Part shown: positions 10,105-18,675 of the stretch, piece after piece | How the letters are laid out: every line of letters begins with the position of its first letter | Numbering within the stretch: the stretch's first letter is position 1 | The notes under the pieces: generated by a model | Seen by the model: the letters and a program-made list of their open reading frames with translations, nothing else | Databases searched by the model: none | Told to the model about the DNA's origin: nothing | NCBI RefSeq assembly: GCF_001650195.1 | Contig: NZ_LXYR01000001.1 | Span: 134,358 to 198,357 of the forward strand | Source of the DNA: Phormidesmis priestleyi BC1401 | GTDB taxonomy: Bacteria > Cyanobacteriota > Cyanobacteriia > Leptolyngbyales > Leptolyngbyaceae | Length of the DNA: 64,000 nucleotides | Direction: 5' to 3' | Program-made: the position numbers and the translations under genes

Positions 10105-12675
10105 CTACAGCCAATCGTCTTCGTCGTCCCAGTTGTCTTGGCTGTAGTTGGGGCGACCCGGACGTTTTTTGGAGGTGTCACCCCGATTTGGGCGACGATC
10201 GCCAGCGTCGTAAGGGACATCGCTGCGGGTTCCATAGGGATCACTTTGAGAACTCCGTTTCGGCGCGCCGTTGTCTCGAATTCCAGACGGGTCATTGCGC
10301 GGTGGACGGGCAGGAGGATAGTCATTCTGTCTCGGCGAGTCAGCGTCGTTGCGTCTCGGAGCAGTGTAGTCGCGATCGCCATAAGAATCGCGTGAATCTC
10401 GACTAGGTGCATTTCCAGAACCGTTATTGCGTCTCGGCACGTCGCGATCGCGGGGCACATTTCCAGAATCATTGTTGCGTCTCGGCGCATCATAGTCTCT
10501 GGAGGGGTTTCCAGAATCATTGTTGCGTCTCGGCGCGTCGTAGTCGCGATCGCGAGGCACATTCCCAGAATCACCGTTGCGTCTGGGCGCGTCGTAATCG
10601 TTATTGCGTCTCGGTTCTGAAGAATAGTCGCGAGGCACGTTTCCAGAATCGTATCCGTCTCGTGAGTCGCGTCTGGGCAGATCATAGTCGCGGCGAGAAC
10701 CATAATCGTAGGGATCTTGTCGAGGCGCATCCCAGCCGTTATCACGTCGGGCACCATTATCGTAAGGGTCGCGACGATCGTTGTAGTAGTCGTAATCGTC
10801 GTCATCGTCGAGAAAGAATTTTTTGATTGACTCAAAGAAGCCGCCTTCTTCGTCACCCTGATTTTGCTGATAGACTTCTCGGTTTAGCTCATAGAGAACG
10901 TCTTTAAGATCGGCTTCGGCAATGTCAACCCCTCGATCGTTGTTGTCTGCTAGAGCTTCCCGGAGTTGTCGAATCAGTGGCTCAATTCGCGATCGGTAGC
11001 CGCTGACAAACTGCATTCCAAAATCGAGGGTTGCTTCTCGAAGCTGCCGTTCGGCTTGAAAGGTCAGCGCTTCCGCCCGATTGCGCTTCTCGATTTTTTC
11101 TTTGCGAAGTCGATCGACCTCTGCAAACTCTTCGGCATTGCGAATCATCTGCCGCACTTCTTCTTCGCCCAGCGTCGAAGCGCCCTGAACGGTGATGCTC
11201 TGCTCTCGTCCCGTGGTGCGATCCATTGCGGTGACTTGCAAAATGCCGTTGGCATCCACGTCAAACGACACCTGCACTTGAGGAATGCCTCGCGGTGCGG
11301 GAGGAATGCCCATTAGCTTAAAGCGACCGAGCGATTTGTTGCCCGATGCCATATCGCGTTCGCCTTGCAGGATATGAACTTCCACCATTGTCTGATTGTC
11401 TTCTGAGGTCGAAAACGTGTCCGATCGACGAGTCGGAATCGTCGTGTTGCGAGGGATTAACTTCTTCATGACTCCCCCGATCGTCTCTAAGCCAAACGAT
11501 AACGGCGTGACATCCAACAGCAGAATATCTTTGATTTCTCCGGCAAGAATTCCTGCCTGAATCGCGGCACCGACTGCGACAACCTCATCGGGGTTGACGT
11601 TTTGATTCGGTTCTTTGTTGATGATCGATCGGACGACTTGCTGCACCATCGGAATGCGCGTGGAGCCGCCGACTAGCACAATGTCATCAATATCCGCCGG
11701 AGTCATCCCGGCATCACGGAATGCTTGTTTGAGCGGTCCACGCAGTCGCGAGAGCAAATCGCCACAAAATCCTTCAAACTGCGATCGGGTCAGCCGAGTT
11801 TCGATGTGCAGCGGTCCATCTTCGTTCGCGTCAATAAAGGGCAGATTAATCTCGGTGACTGCCACCCCGGAGAGTTCAATTTTTGCTTTCTCAGCCGCTT
11901 CGGTGAGTCGCTGAAGTGCTTGACGATTGCGTCGCAGATCGACTTTTTCTTTTTCTAGAAATTCTTCAGCTAAGAAGTCCACGATTTTTTCGTCGAAGTC
12001 GTTGCCGCCTAACTGCGTGTCGCCGCTCGTGCCTTTGACCTCAAACACCCCATCTCCCACCTCAAGAATGGATACGTCAAACGTACCACCGCCCAAGTCA
12101 AACACGAGAATGGTTTCGCTTTGTCCCCGATCGAGTCCATATGCCAAAGATGCCGCCGTTGGCTCATTGAGAACTCGCTTCACGTCCAAGCCAGCAATGC
12201 GCCCTGCGTCGCGGGTTGCCTGTCGCTGCGAATCGTTGAAATAAGCGGGAACGGTAATCACGGCTCCACTAATCGGCTCGCCCAGATAGCGCGCCGCTTC
12301 ATCTGCCAGCTTTTTGAGAATCATCGCCGAGATTTCTTCGGGGGCAAAGGCTCGATCGAGCCTCGGACACTTGATCCGAACGTTGCCCTCTTCATCTTTG
12401 CGAATGGTGTAGGGCACTCGCTTCGATTCGGGTGATAGCTCGCCATATCGACGACCAATAAAGCGTTTGACTCCAAAAAAGGTGTTTTGAGGGTCGAGCA
12501 CCGATTGTCGCCGCGCCATTTGCCCGACCAACCGTTCGCCCTCTTTGTTAATGCCGACCACGGAGGGCGTTGTTCGCATTCCTTCTGCGTTGGCGATGAC
12601 GACGGGCTTGCCGCCTTCCATAACTGCCACCACCGAGTTTGTAGTCCCCAGGTCAATACCGACTACTCTTCCCAT
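10105..12675 (-). CDS. dnaK: Hsp70 chaperone DnaK with long repetitive C-terminal tail (DnaK3-like)
   Basis: Hsp70 of 856 residues, against about 630-640 for a standard DnaK. The ATPase domain is normal ([56 protein letters not shown]), as are the linker ([19 protein letters not shown]) and substrate-binding domain. From about residue 612 comes an acidic patch ([12 protein letters not shown]), and from residue 632 to the end an Arg/Asp/Asn/Pro-rich tail of 225 residues with imperfect repeats around [12 protein letters not shown], ending WDDEDDWL. Extended tails are known for cyanobacterial DnaK3, reported to be membrane/thylakoid associated; assignment as DnaK3 is inference from the tail and the adjacent dnaJ. 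The tail DNA (10108-10782) is correspondingly repetitive. Confidence 0.93.
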   Translation of the reverse strand: MGRVVGIDLGTTNSVVAVMEGGKPVVIANAEGMRTTPSVVGINKEGERLVGQMARRQSVLDPQNTFFGVKRFIGRRYGELSPESKRVPYTIRKDEEGNVRIKCPRLDRAFAPEEISAMILKKLADEAARYLGEPISGAVITVPAYFNDSQRQATRDAGRIAGLDVKRVLNEPTAASLAYGLDRGQSETILVFDLGGGTFDVSILEVGDGVFEVKGTSGDTQLGGNDFDEKIVDFLAEEFLEKEKVDLRRNRQALQRLTEAAEKAKIELSGVAVTEINLPFIDANEDGPLHIETRLTRSQFEGFCGDLLSRLRGPLKQAFRDAGMTPADIDDIVLVGGSTRIPMVQQVVRSIINKEPNQNVNPDEVVAVGAAIQAGILAGEIKDILLLDVTPLSFGLETIGGVMKKLIPRNTTIPTRRSDTFSTSEDNQTMVEVHILQGERDMASGNKSLGRFKLMGIPPAPRGIPQVQVSFDVDANGILQVTAMDRTTGREQSITVQGASTLGEEEVRQMIRNAEEFAEVDRLRKEKIEKRNRAEALTFQAERQLREATLDFGMQFVSGYRSRIEPLIRQLREALADNNDRGVDIAEADLKDVLYELNREVYQQNQGDEEGGFFESIKKFFLDDDDDYDYYNDRRDPYDNGARRDNGWDAPRQDPYDYGSRRDYDLPRRDSRDGYDSGNVPRDYSSEPRRNNDYDAPRRNGDSGNVPRDRDYDAPRRNNDSGNPSRDYDAPRRNNDSGNVPRDRDVPRRNNGSGNAPSRDSRDSYGDRDYTAPRRNDADSPRQNDYPPARPPRNDPSGIRDNGAPKRSSQSDPYGTRSDVPYDAGDRRPNRGDTSKKRPGRPNYSQDNWDDEDDWL
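10150..10790 (-). repeat. Imperfect tandem coding repeats in the dnaK tail
   Basis: The DNA for the DnaK tail has reiterated blocks in which GTTGCGTCTCGG, TCGCGATCGCGAGGCAC-like and TTTCCAGAATC segments recur on the plus strand, four to six times between about 10420 and 10650. At protein level this gives RRN(N/G)(D/G)SGN units separated by PRDRDYDAP-like spacers. The frame is kept across all copies, so the number of units can change by slippage or recombination without breaking the gene. Confidence 0.75.
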
Positions 12676-12811
12676 GCCTTGCGGTGCTCCTCGCGTGTCT
12701 AACTAAATGTTGAGAACGTTTGCTGGATTCATTCTATCCTGCTAGTGAGGAAGTCAAAAGAATGTGCCCAGGGTTAGGGTCATGACTCGTCGTTCTTCTA
12801 GGCTGAAAGGT

Positions 12812-12821
12812 ATACCCCAGT
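12812..12821 (-). promoter_or_regulatory. Motif ACTGGGGTAT upstream of dnaK, possible -10/operator
   Basis: On the minus strand this reads ACTGGGGTATACC, 137 bp before the dnaK start. The same ACyGGGGTAT arrangement sits at a plausible promoter of the Rrf2 gene and of the porin gene. The TATACC could be an extended -10. Only a half-site is present here. Functional assignment is inference. Confidence 0.35.
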
Positions 12822-12842
12822 ACACTCTGTTCTGATTGAAGT

Positions 12843-12855
12843 GCATACAGTATGC
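12843..12855. promoter_or_regulatory. 13-bp palindrome upstream of the xanthine dehydrogenase operon
   Basis: GCATACAGTATGC is a perfect palindrome around a central base, 46 bp before the GTG start of the first xanthine dehydrogenase gene. Size and position fit an operator for a dimeric regulator, but no regulator gene is adjacent and the sequence is not one I recognise. Confidence 0.35.
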
Positions 12856-12900
12856 TTTGCGGGATAATAAAAGTAAGTCATCATTACCTCTTCTGATAAC

Positions 12901-14337
12901 GTGACCTCAGCCCTTCAAAATCATTTCACGATCGTCATCAATGGCGCGACCGTTCGTCTCAAAGACGTGTCGCCGACGATGACCTTGCTGCACTATCTCC
13001 GGCAAAGCGGACGCATTGGCACCAAAGAAGGCTGCGGCGATGGCGACTGCGGGGCGTGTACGGTGGCGATCGTGGCTCAAGGCTCTGACGGCAAACCTCA
13101 CTATCAGGCGATGAATAGCTGTTTAATTCCATTAGGTGCGGTGGCGGGGCGAGAAATCGTTACGGTTGAAGGGGTGAGTCGCGATCGATTGCATCCGGTG
13201 CAAACGGCGATGGTGACGACGGGCGGATCGCAGTGTGGCTATTGCACTCCAGGATTTGTGATGAGTTTGTTTGCGGCTTATTACGATCGCGCCTTAAACG
13301 ATGCCTGTGTCGAAGGCAATCTGTGTCGCTGTACAGGTTATTTAGCGATTCGTCGAGCCGCTCAAGAGGTTGTAGAGAATCAACCGGATGATTCGGACGA
13401 TCGGTTTCACCAACACCTGCAAACTACCAGTGCGGACTTGAGTGAAATTTCTTATAACGGTAACGATCAATGGTTTTATCGTCCAACGCGACTCCAGGAC
13501 GTATTGACGCTGATGGAACAGTATCCAGATGCAACGCTGATTGCTGGAGGAACGGATTTAGGATTGGAAATTAGCTATCACCGTCAACACTGCGAGGTAA
13601 TGATTTCACTCGAAGCAGTGACAGAATTGAAAACGCTGGAAAACACGCTAGAGTTTGTAGAAATCGGGGCAGCCGTGCCGTTAATTCACGTTGAAGAGAC
13701 ACTACGCGGAGTCTTTCCTAGTTTAGATGAAATGCTGCATTGGTTCGCAGCGAGACAGATTCGGACTCGTGCCACGATCGGCGGCAATATTGGAACCGCG
13801 TCTCCGATCGGAGATCTCCCGCCCGTTTTGTTGTCCCTTGATGCCGAACTGAAACTTGCTCACTCAATGGGCGATCGCACGATTCCCCTCAGCGATTTTT
13901 TCAAAGGCTATCGACAAACCGATTTGCAGCCTGGAGAGGTGATTGTTTCGGTGAAAATTCCGAAAAGCGCATCGACTCGTCGCTTAAGTCAGGCTTATAA
14001 AATTGGCAAACGCGGAACCGATGACATTAGTATTGTCGCGGCTGCATTTGTGATCGATCTAGATGAGGATGATCGCATCCTTCACGCTCGACTGGCTTAT
14101 GGGGGAGTAGCAGCGATTCCGATTCGGGCGATCGCGGTCGAACAAATGCTAATCGGCAAATTTTGGAATCACGAAACCATTCAGCACGTCAAACCAGCGC
14201 TCAAGCAGGCATTTACGCCGTTGACCGACTTGAGAGGCAGCGCAGACTATCGAAGTCTCTTAGTTGCCAATTTGTTTGAGAAATTCTTTGTAGAATTTGG
14301 GGAAGCACCCATTCAGGCATTGGAGGTGACCGCATGA
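12901..14337 (+). CDS. xdhA: Xanthine dehydrogenase small subunit (2Fe-2S / FAD)
   Basis: Subunit carrying the iron-sulfur clusters and FAD of a molybdenum hydroxylase, 478 residues from GTG 12901. Residues 1-160 are the ferredoxin-like and helical 2Fe-2S domains: GCGDGDCGACTVAI binds the first cluster, and QCGYCTPGFVMS with NLCRCTGY bind the second. Residues 190-470 are the FAD domain (LIAGGTDLGLEI, TIGGNIGTASPIGDLPP). It overlaps the next gene by 4 bp (ATGA-type coupling). With the following two genes it should oxidise hypoxanthine/xanthine to urate, supplying nitrogen from purines; a related aldehyde or carbon-monoxide-type hydroxylase is the alternative but the XdhC neighbour favours xanthine. 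Confidence 0.92.
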   Translation: MTSALQNHFTIVINGATVRLKDVSPTMTLLHYLRQSGRIGTKEGCGDGDCGACTVAIVAQGSDGKPHYQAMNSCLIPLGAVAGREIVTVEGVSRDRLHPVQTAMVTTGGSQCGYCTPGFVMSLFAAYYDRALNDACVEGNLCRCTGYLAIRRAAQEVVENQPDDSDDRFHQHLQTTSADLSEISYNGNDQWFYRPTRLQDVLTLMEQYPDATLIAGGTDLGLEISYHRQHCEVMISLEAVTELKTLENTLEFVEIGAAVPLIHVEETLRGVFPSLDEMLHWFAARQIRTRATIGGNIGTASPIGDLPPVLLSLDAELKLAHSMGDRTIPLSDFFKGYRQTDLQPGEVIVSVKIPKSASTRRLSQAYKIGKRGTDDISIVAAAFVIDLDEDDRILHARLAYGGVAAIPIRAIAVEQMLIGKFWNHETIQHVKPALKQAFTPLTDLRGSADYRSLLVANLFEKFFVEFGEAPIQALEVTA

Positions 14338-16706
14338 GCGTCGGCAAACGCAAAAGCCACGAGAGCGCAGAAGCCCATGTCAGCGGCACCGCGATTTACA
14401 CCGACGATCAGCGCCTTCCATCTGGGATGCTGTCGCTGTTTCCGGTTTTGGCTCCTCATGCGAAGGCGAGAATCACCAAAATCGATGTGTCTGCGGCTTA
14501 CGAGGTCGAGGGTGTCGTCACCGTTTTGACCGCAGACGACGTTCCTGGCGAAAACAACACGGGAGTCATTGTCCACGATGAGATCTTGCTTGCCACCGAT
14601 GAAGTCAGCTATTGGGGGCAGGCAGTGATTTGGGTCGCAGGTGAAACCGAGGAAGCCGCACGACTAGGAGCCGAAAAAGTCATTGTTACCTATGAGACAC
14701 TCGACCCGATTCTCAGCATTAAAGACGCGATCGTGGCTCAAAGTTTCCACCACTCACCTCAAGTCGTGCGTCGCGGCGATCCCCAAACGGCTCTCCAATC
14801 CGCCGACTTCTGCCTGGATGGAGAAGTCGAAATGAATGGACAAGACCATTTCTATCTCGAAACTCAAACGAGTTGGGTCATCCCCGATGGCGAAGGACAT
14901 TATCAGGTTTATTCATCGACCCAGCACCCGACCGAAACTCAGATTATTGTGGCGCGCGTGTTGGGCATCGCCAGCAATCAAGTGGTCGTCACCTGTTTGA
15001 GAATGGGCGGCGGATTTGGCGGCAAAGAATCACAAGCAAACCCCTTTGCATCGGTAGCAGCGATCGCGGCTCACAAAACAGGTCGTCCGGCGCGAGTCAA
15101 GCTGAGACGACATCACGACATGATTCTCACGGGCAAACGGCACGGCTATTTAGGGCAATACCACGTTGGATTCACCGCCGACGGATTGATTACCGCGTTG
15201 GATGTTGATCTCTATGCCGATGGCGGTTGGAGTCTCGACTTGTCTCCTCCTGTGCTGCTGCGAGCCATGCTGCACGTCGATAACACCTACTACATTCCGC
15301 ACCTCGAAGTGAGGGGACGAATTGCGAAATTGAATCGTGTCTCAAACACGGCGTTTCGGGGGTTTGGCGGTCCTCAAGGAATGGTGGTGATTGAAGATAT
15401 TCTCGATCGCGTCGCCCGAACCCTAAATCTGCCGCCCGATGTGGTGCGCGAACGTAACTTCTATCACGGCACAGGTGAAACCAACACCACTCACTACGGA
15501 CAAGAACTCTACGACAACCGCCTCGCCCGAATTTGGCACGAAGCAAAAGCGTTGCGAAGCAGTTCTCCGTCTGGAGTGGTCGCTAATTTTGCAGAACGGC
15601 AGGTCGCGATCGCCCAATTCAATCAAGCCAATCTCCACAAAAAACGCGGCATTGCGATCACGCCCGTTAAGTTCGGCATCTCATTCAACAAAACTCAATA
15701 TAACCAAGCCGGGGCGCTGATTCTCGTCTACGCCGATGGCAGCATTCAACTCAATCACGGCGGCACCGAGATGGGGCAAGGGCTGCACACCAAAATGCTG
15801 CAAGTCGCGGCGCAAACCTTGGGCGTGAGTCTCGATCGCTTTCGCATCATGCCTACGAGTACCGACAAAGTGCCCAACACCTCGGCAACCGCAGCCTCTA
15901 GCGGCTCGGATCTCAACGGTCAAGCCGTCAAAAACGCCTGTGAAACCATTCAGTCGCGTCTTGCCACAGTCGCGGTGAGAATGATGACCCTCGACACACC
16001 GGAAGATTTAGTCTTTGCCAACGACTGGATTTATTGCCGCAGCTATCCTCAAAATCGCGTTTTGTTTGCCGATGTCGTCAAGCAGGCATACAGCGATCGG
16101 ATTAGTCTCTCGGCAACGGGCTATTACCGCACGCCCAACATTTATTGGGATGAAACCACAGGCAAAGGCAGACCGTTCTACTATTTCGCCTATGGTGTGG
16201 CGGTGAGCGAGGTTGAAGTGGACGGATTCACAGGCACTTTCAAACTGCGTCAGGTTGATATCGTCCATGACGCAGGCGCATCGCTTAATCCCCTCATCGA
16301 TCAAGGTCAAATAGAGGGTGGCTTTGTGCAGGGCATGGGCTGGTTAACGATGGAAGAATTAGTCTGGGACACGCAAGGACGACTCCGAACGGATGCGCCT
16401 AGCACCTACAAAATTCCGACGATCGGAGAAGTGCCCGAACACTTTCAGGTGCATCTGCTCGAACGAGCCGCTCAAGATGGCGTGATCTATGGCAGTAAAG
16501 CGATCGGAGAACCTCCCTTTATGCTGGCGATCTCAGTTCGAGAAGCCATTCGAGCAGCGATCGCGGCATTTGGTCAACCGAGTCACGTTCCGCTCACGTC
16601 TCCCGCCACGCCTGAAGTCATTTTGTGGGCGATCGAGCAGGTTCGCGCCGAGTCCTTTTCGCTGAACACACCAACCGATCTCGACGTGTTAGTCCCTTCC
16701 AAATGA
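14334..16706 (+). CDS. xdhB: Xanthine dehydrogenase molybdenum-binding subunit
   Basis: Large subunit with the molybdopterin active site, 790 residues, start overlapping the stop of the small-subunit gene. The aldehyde oxidase/xanthine dehydrogenase a/b hammerhead domain is at residues 1-120 (SAEAHVSGTAIYTDD-like region), followed by the Mo-binding domain with GGGFGGKESQ, FRGFGGPQG and, near the C-terminus, AIGEPPFMLAISVREAIR, which contains the catalytic glutamate (GEPP). The middle GTEMGQGLHTKM also belongs to the cofactor site. The length and motifs match XdhB. Its stop codon overlaps the ATG of xdhC (ATGA), so the three genes should be translated together. Confidence 0.93.
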   Translation: MSVGKRKSHESAEAHVSGTAIYTDDQRLPSGMLSLFPVLAPHAKARITKIDVSAAYEVEGVVTVLTADDVPGENNTGVIVHDEILLATDEVSYWGQAVIWVAGETEEAARLGAEKVIVTYETLDPILSIKDAIVAQSFHHSPQVVRRGDPQTALQSADFCLDGEVEMNGQDHFYLETQTSWVIPDGEGHYQVYSSTQHPTETQIIVARVLGIASNQVVVTCLRMGGGFGGKESQANPFASVAAIAAHKTGRPARVKLRRHHDMILTGKRHGYLGQYHVGFTADGLITALDVDLYADGGWSLDLSPPVLLRAMLHVDNTYYIPHLEVRGRIAKLNRVSNTAFRGFGGPQGMVVIEDILDRVARTLNLPPDVVRERNFYHGTGETNTTHYGQELYDNRLARIWHEAKALRSSSPSGVVANFAERQVAIAQFNQANLHKKRGIAITPVKFGISFNKTQYNQAGALILVYADGSIQLNHGGTEMGQGLHTKMLQVAAQTLGVSLDRFRIMPTSTDKVPNTSATAASSGSDLNGQAVKNACETIQSRLATVAVRMMTLDTPEDLVFANDWIYCRSYPQNRVLFADVVKQAYSDRISLSATGYYRTPNIYWDETTGKGRPFYYFAYGVAVSEVEVDGFTGTFKLRQVDIVHDAGASLNPLIDQGQIEGGFVQGMGWLTMEELVWDTQGRLRTDAPSTYKIPTIGEVPEHFQVHLLERAAQDGVIYGSKAIGEPPFMLAISVREAIRAAIAAFGQPSHVPLTSPATPEVILWAIEQVRAESFSLNTPTDLDVLVPSK

Positions 16707-17635
16707 TCGAGTTTTATCGGCAGTTTGCTCAATGGTTAAGGCAGGAACCCATTGTTCTCGCCACAGTGACGAGGGTTCAAGGCTCCGTTCCGAGAGAAGT
16801 GGGCGCGAAAATGATCATGGGTTCTGATCGGATCTTTGGCACGATCGGGGGCGGCGCAGGCGAAGCAAAGGTGATTCAACACGCGCTAATCGTTCTCGAA
16901 ACGGCTCAAAAACAGAGTGTTGAAATTGACTTAACAGGCGCACCTCAGCGAGAAACCCAAGGAATTTGCGGCGGCAAAATGCAGGTGTGGTTAGAGCGTT
17001 GGTCAGGAGAAGTGGCGATCGCACTGGTTCAATCTATTCTGCATTTGCTCAACGCTGGACGAACTGCAACCTTGGTGACTCCGTTTTATGCTGATTGCTC
17101 TCCCTACCTCGTGCATCACCCCGAATCCACACCCAACGCATTCATCGAAACGCTGCAACCGCCACCAACTTTATTAATCATTGGCGCAGGTCATGTAGGC
17201 GAACAGTTAGCAAAAGTTGCGCACTTAATCGGGTTTCAAATTATGGTGCATGACGATCGGGCAGAGTGGGCAAATTCACAACGATATCCTCAAGCTGCTG
17301 GAATTTTTAATGGCTCGATCGCTGAAGTCATTGAGCAATTTTCAGCCCATTCAAATTTATACGTTGCTCTTGTAACCCGCGGATATCACTACGATTTAGC
17401 CGCTTTAGAATGTCTTTTGAAACGGGATAGTGTTTGCGCTTATGTCGGCATGATTGGTAGTGAGAAACGAGTCCGACAGGTGTATCAGGCGCTTGAGAAA
17501 ATGGGTGTTTCTGAAAGTAAGCTGAAAGGGATTTATGCCCCGATCGGGCTAGAGATTGGGGCGCTAACACCCGAAGAAATCGCTGTCAGCATCGGTGCCG
17601 AACTTGTTTTGGTGCGTCGGGGTATAGCTTCCTAA
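16703..17635 (+). CDS. xdhC: XdhC family molybdenum cofactor insertion protein
   Basis: XdhC binds molybdenum cofactor, helps its sulfuration and inserts it into xanthine dehydrogenase. The protein is 310 residues from ATG 16703, which overlaps the xdhB stop by 4 bp; a longer frame opening at 16625 lies inside xdhB. The N-terminal XdhC domain has VTRVQGSVPREVGAKMI and the IGGGAGEA segment with GICGGKMQVWLE containing the conserved cysteine; the C-terminal Rossmann-like domain has LLIIGAGHVGEQLAKVA and YVGMIGSEKRVRQV. It completes the operon. A complete purine-degradation pathway is not visible in the window. Confidence 0.93.
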   Translation: MIEFYRQFAQWLRQEPIVLATVTRVQGSVPREVGAKMIMGSDRIFGTIGGGAGEAKVIQHALIVLETAQKQSVEIDLTGAPQRETQGICGGKMQVWLERWSGEVAIALVQSILHLLNAGRTATLVTPFYADCSPYLVHHPESTPNAFIETLQPPPTLLIIGAGHVGEQLAKVAHLIGFQIMVHDDRAEWANSQRYPQAAGIFNGSIAEVIEQFSAHSNLYVALVTRGYHYDLAALECLLKRDSVCAYVGMIGSEKRVRQVYQALEKMGVSESKLKGIYAPIGLEIGALTPEEIAVSIGAELVLVRRGIAS

Positions 17636-17641
17636 TGAGTG

Positions 17642-18644
17642 TTACGAAATTTCGTAAACAATTAATTTAGCAGCAATGGTTTCCATTGTATTATTTGGAG
17701 ATTTAACCTCTACGTCTCTAAGATCCAATGAACCCAAACTTGCCAGCGTTTCAATATGACTTCTATCGGATTCAGGAAAAGAAAGATATTTTGAAGTTCT
17801 CATCAAAACGAACAGTTGAAAAGATTTTTCTAAATCTGAAGTGACATTTAGATAGTCATAGACTTTGAAAGGATGAGCAATGTCCCACATACCTCTCACT
17901 CTTAGATTGGTGATGCCTAACGGATCAATCTTGTTCACTCTCGCTAACTCTTTGGTTACGCTTAACTCAACTCCTCGAATCTCAGCGATGCCGTTAATAA
18001 TATTACTTCTAATTCTTTCGTAAACTTCTTTGTTTGCTGCATCAATAGTCCGGACAATTTTTGAGGCAGAGGCTGAACCCCGCATTCTACCGTCAGCATC
18101 TGACCGCGCCGAGGAGGCTCAAACCCGCATTCTGCCGTTGGCGATTCAAAACTGTCCGGACCATTGCTGCATAACAGTCGCCATAAACCAGCCATAATGA
18201 AGATAGCTGTCTTTGCCCTCCAATATGACCAATGCAATAAATATTATCTTTTTCAGTCCAATCTTCACATTTTCGGCAATCAGAAAGAATCATTAAGCTA
18301 TCAGCAAACAACTTTGCAGACGGATAAGAGCTATTAAGAGCTATCCTCGCGGTTGGAGTTGTGATTTTTTTAACTTCAACAGCATCGCCACCCCTGATCA
18401 TAAAGTCTGGCGGATTATTTGCATTACCACCCCAGGAGAAAACACTTCTATGAGCTTTAGCCTTTTCACAGCGATCGCTAATGCTGATCGAGTCCGCGAA
18501 TATGTCTTTTGCGAAATCTTCTAAAGCATCTCCAACAGAATTAATGCGATTTTCACTTCGATAGTATTCAATCACATCAGGAATTCCGCTGTCTACGATC
18601 GTTTTGATCGCTTTAAGAATATTGGTTGACGCTTGATAATTCAT
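17642..18644 (-). pseudogene. NgoPII-family type II restriction endonuclease, disrupted by a 121-bp insertion
   Basis: Two fragments in different frames make one gene: an N-terminal part (18644 to about 18164, with NSVGDALEDFAKDIF, GNANNPPDFMIRGGDAVEVKK holding the PD...ExK nuclease core, and LWLVYGDCYAA) and a C-terminal part (about 18042 to 17642, with NKEVYERIRSNI and IDPLGITNLRVRGMWD). They are split at a TTGCTGCAT direct repeat (18034-18042 and 18164-18172). Deleting one repeat copy plus the 121 bp between them (130 bp) joins ...GDCYAA to NKEVYERI in frame and gives 290 residues, close to the length expected of NgoPII (GGCC). As it stands the insert shifts the frame, so the nuclease is probably inactive. 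The cognate methyltransferase gene lies 31 bp upstream on the same strand. Confidence 0.88.
18043..18163. mobile_element. 121-bp MITE-like insertion with 9-bp target duplication
   Basis: Bounded by the direct repeat TTGCTGCAT on both sides. Near each end is the inverted repeat GTCCGGACAATTTTTGAG (left, 18048) against GTCCGGACAGTTTTGAAT (right end read on the other strand), giving about 14 matches of 18. Inside are two direct copies of a roughly 29-bp block starting GAGGCTSAAMCCCGCATTCT at 18069 and 18114. It is too small to code for a transposase, so it would have been moved by a transposase encoded elsewhere. The 9-bp duplication is a size used by several IS families. I could not place it in a named family. 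Confidence 0.8.
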
Positions 18645-18675
18645 AATGCTGATCCATCAAATTTCTACCTTAATT

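Noticed and set aside
10089-10856. 255-residue Thr/Ile/Arg-rich open frame on the minus strand
   Set aside because: It is the out-of-frame shadow of the repetitive dnaK tail; its composition is an artefact of the repeats.
12820-12836. LexA-like box AGTACACTCTGTTCT near the xdh/dnaK intergenic region
   Set aside because: Spacing between halves is off by one base from the consensus, so it is not counted with the two other boxes.
12868-12890. NtcA box (GTA-N8-TAC) upstream of the xanthine dehydrogenase operon
   Set aside because: GTAAGTCATCATTAC has nine, not eight, bases between GTA and TAC.
17962-18237. 91-residue open frame across the restriction gene break
   Set aside because: It spans the 121-bp insert in a third frame with no family resemblance; it is a by-product of the insertion.
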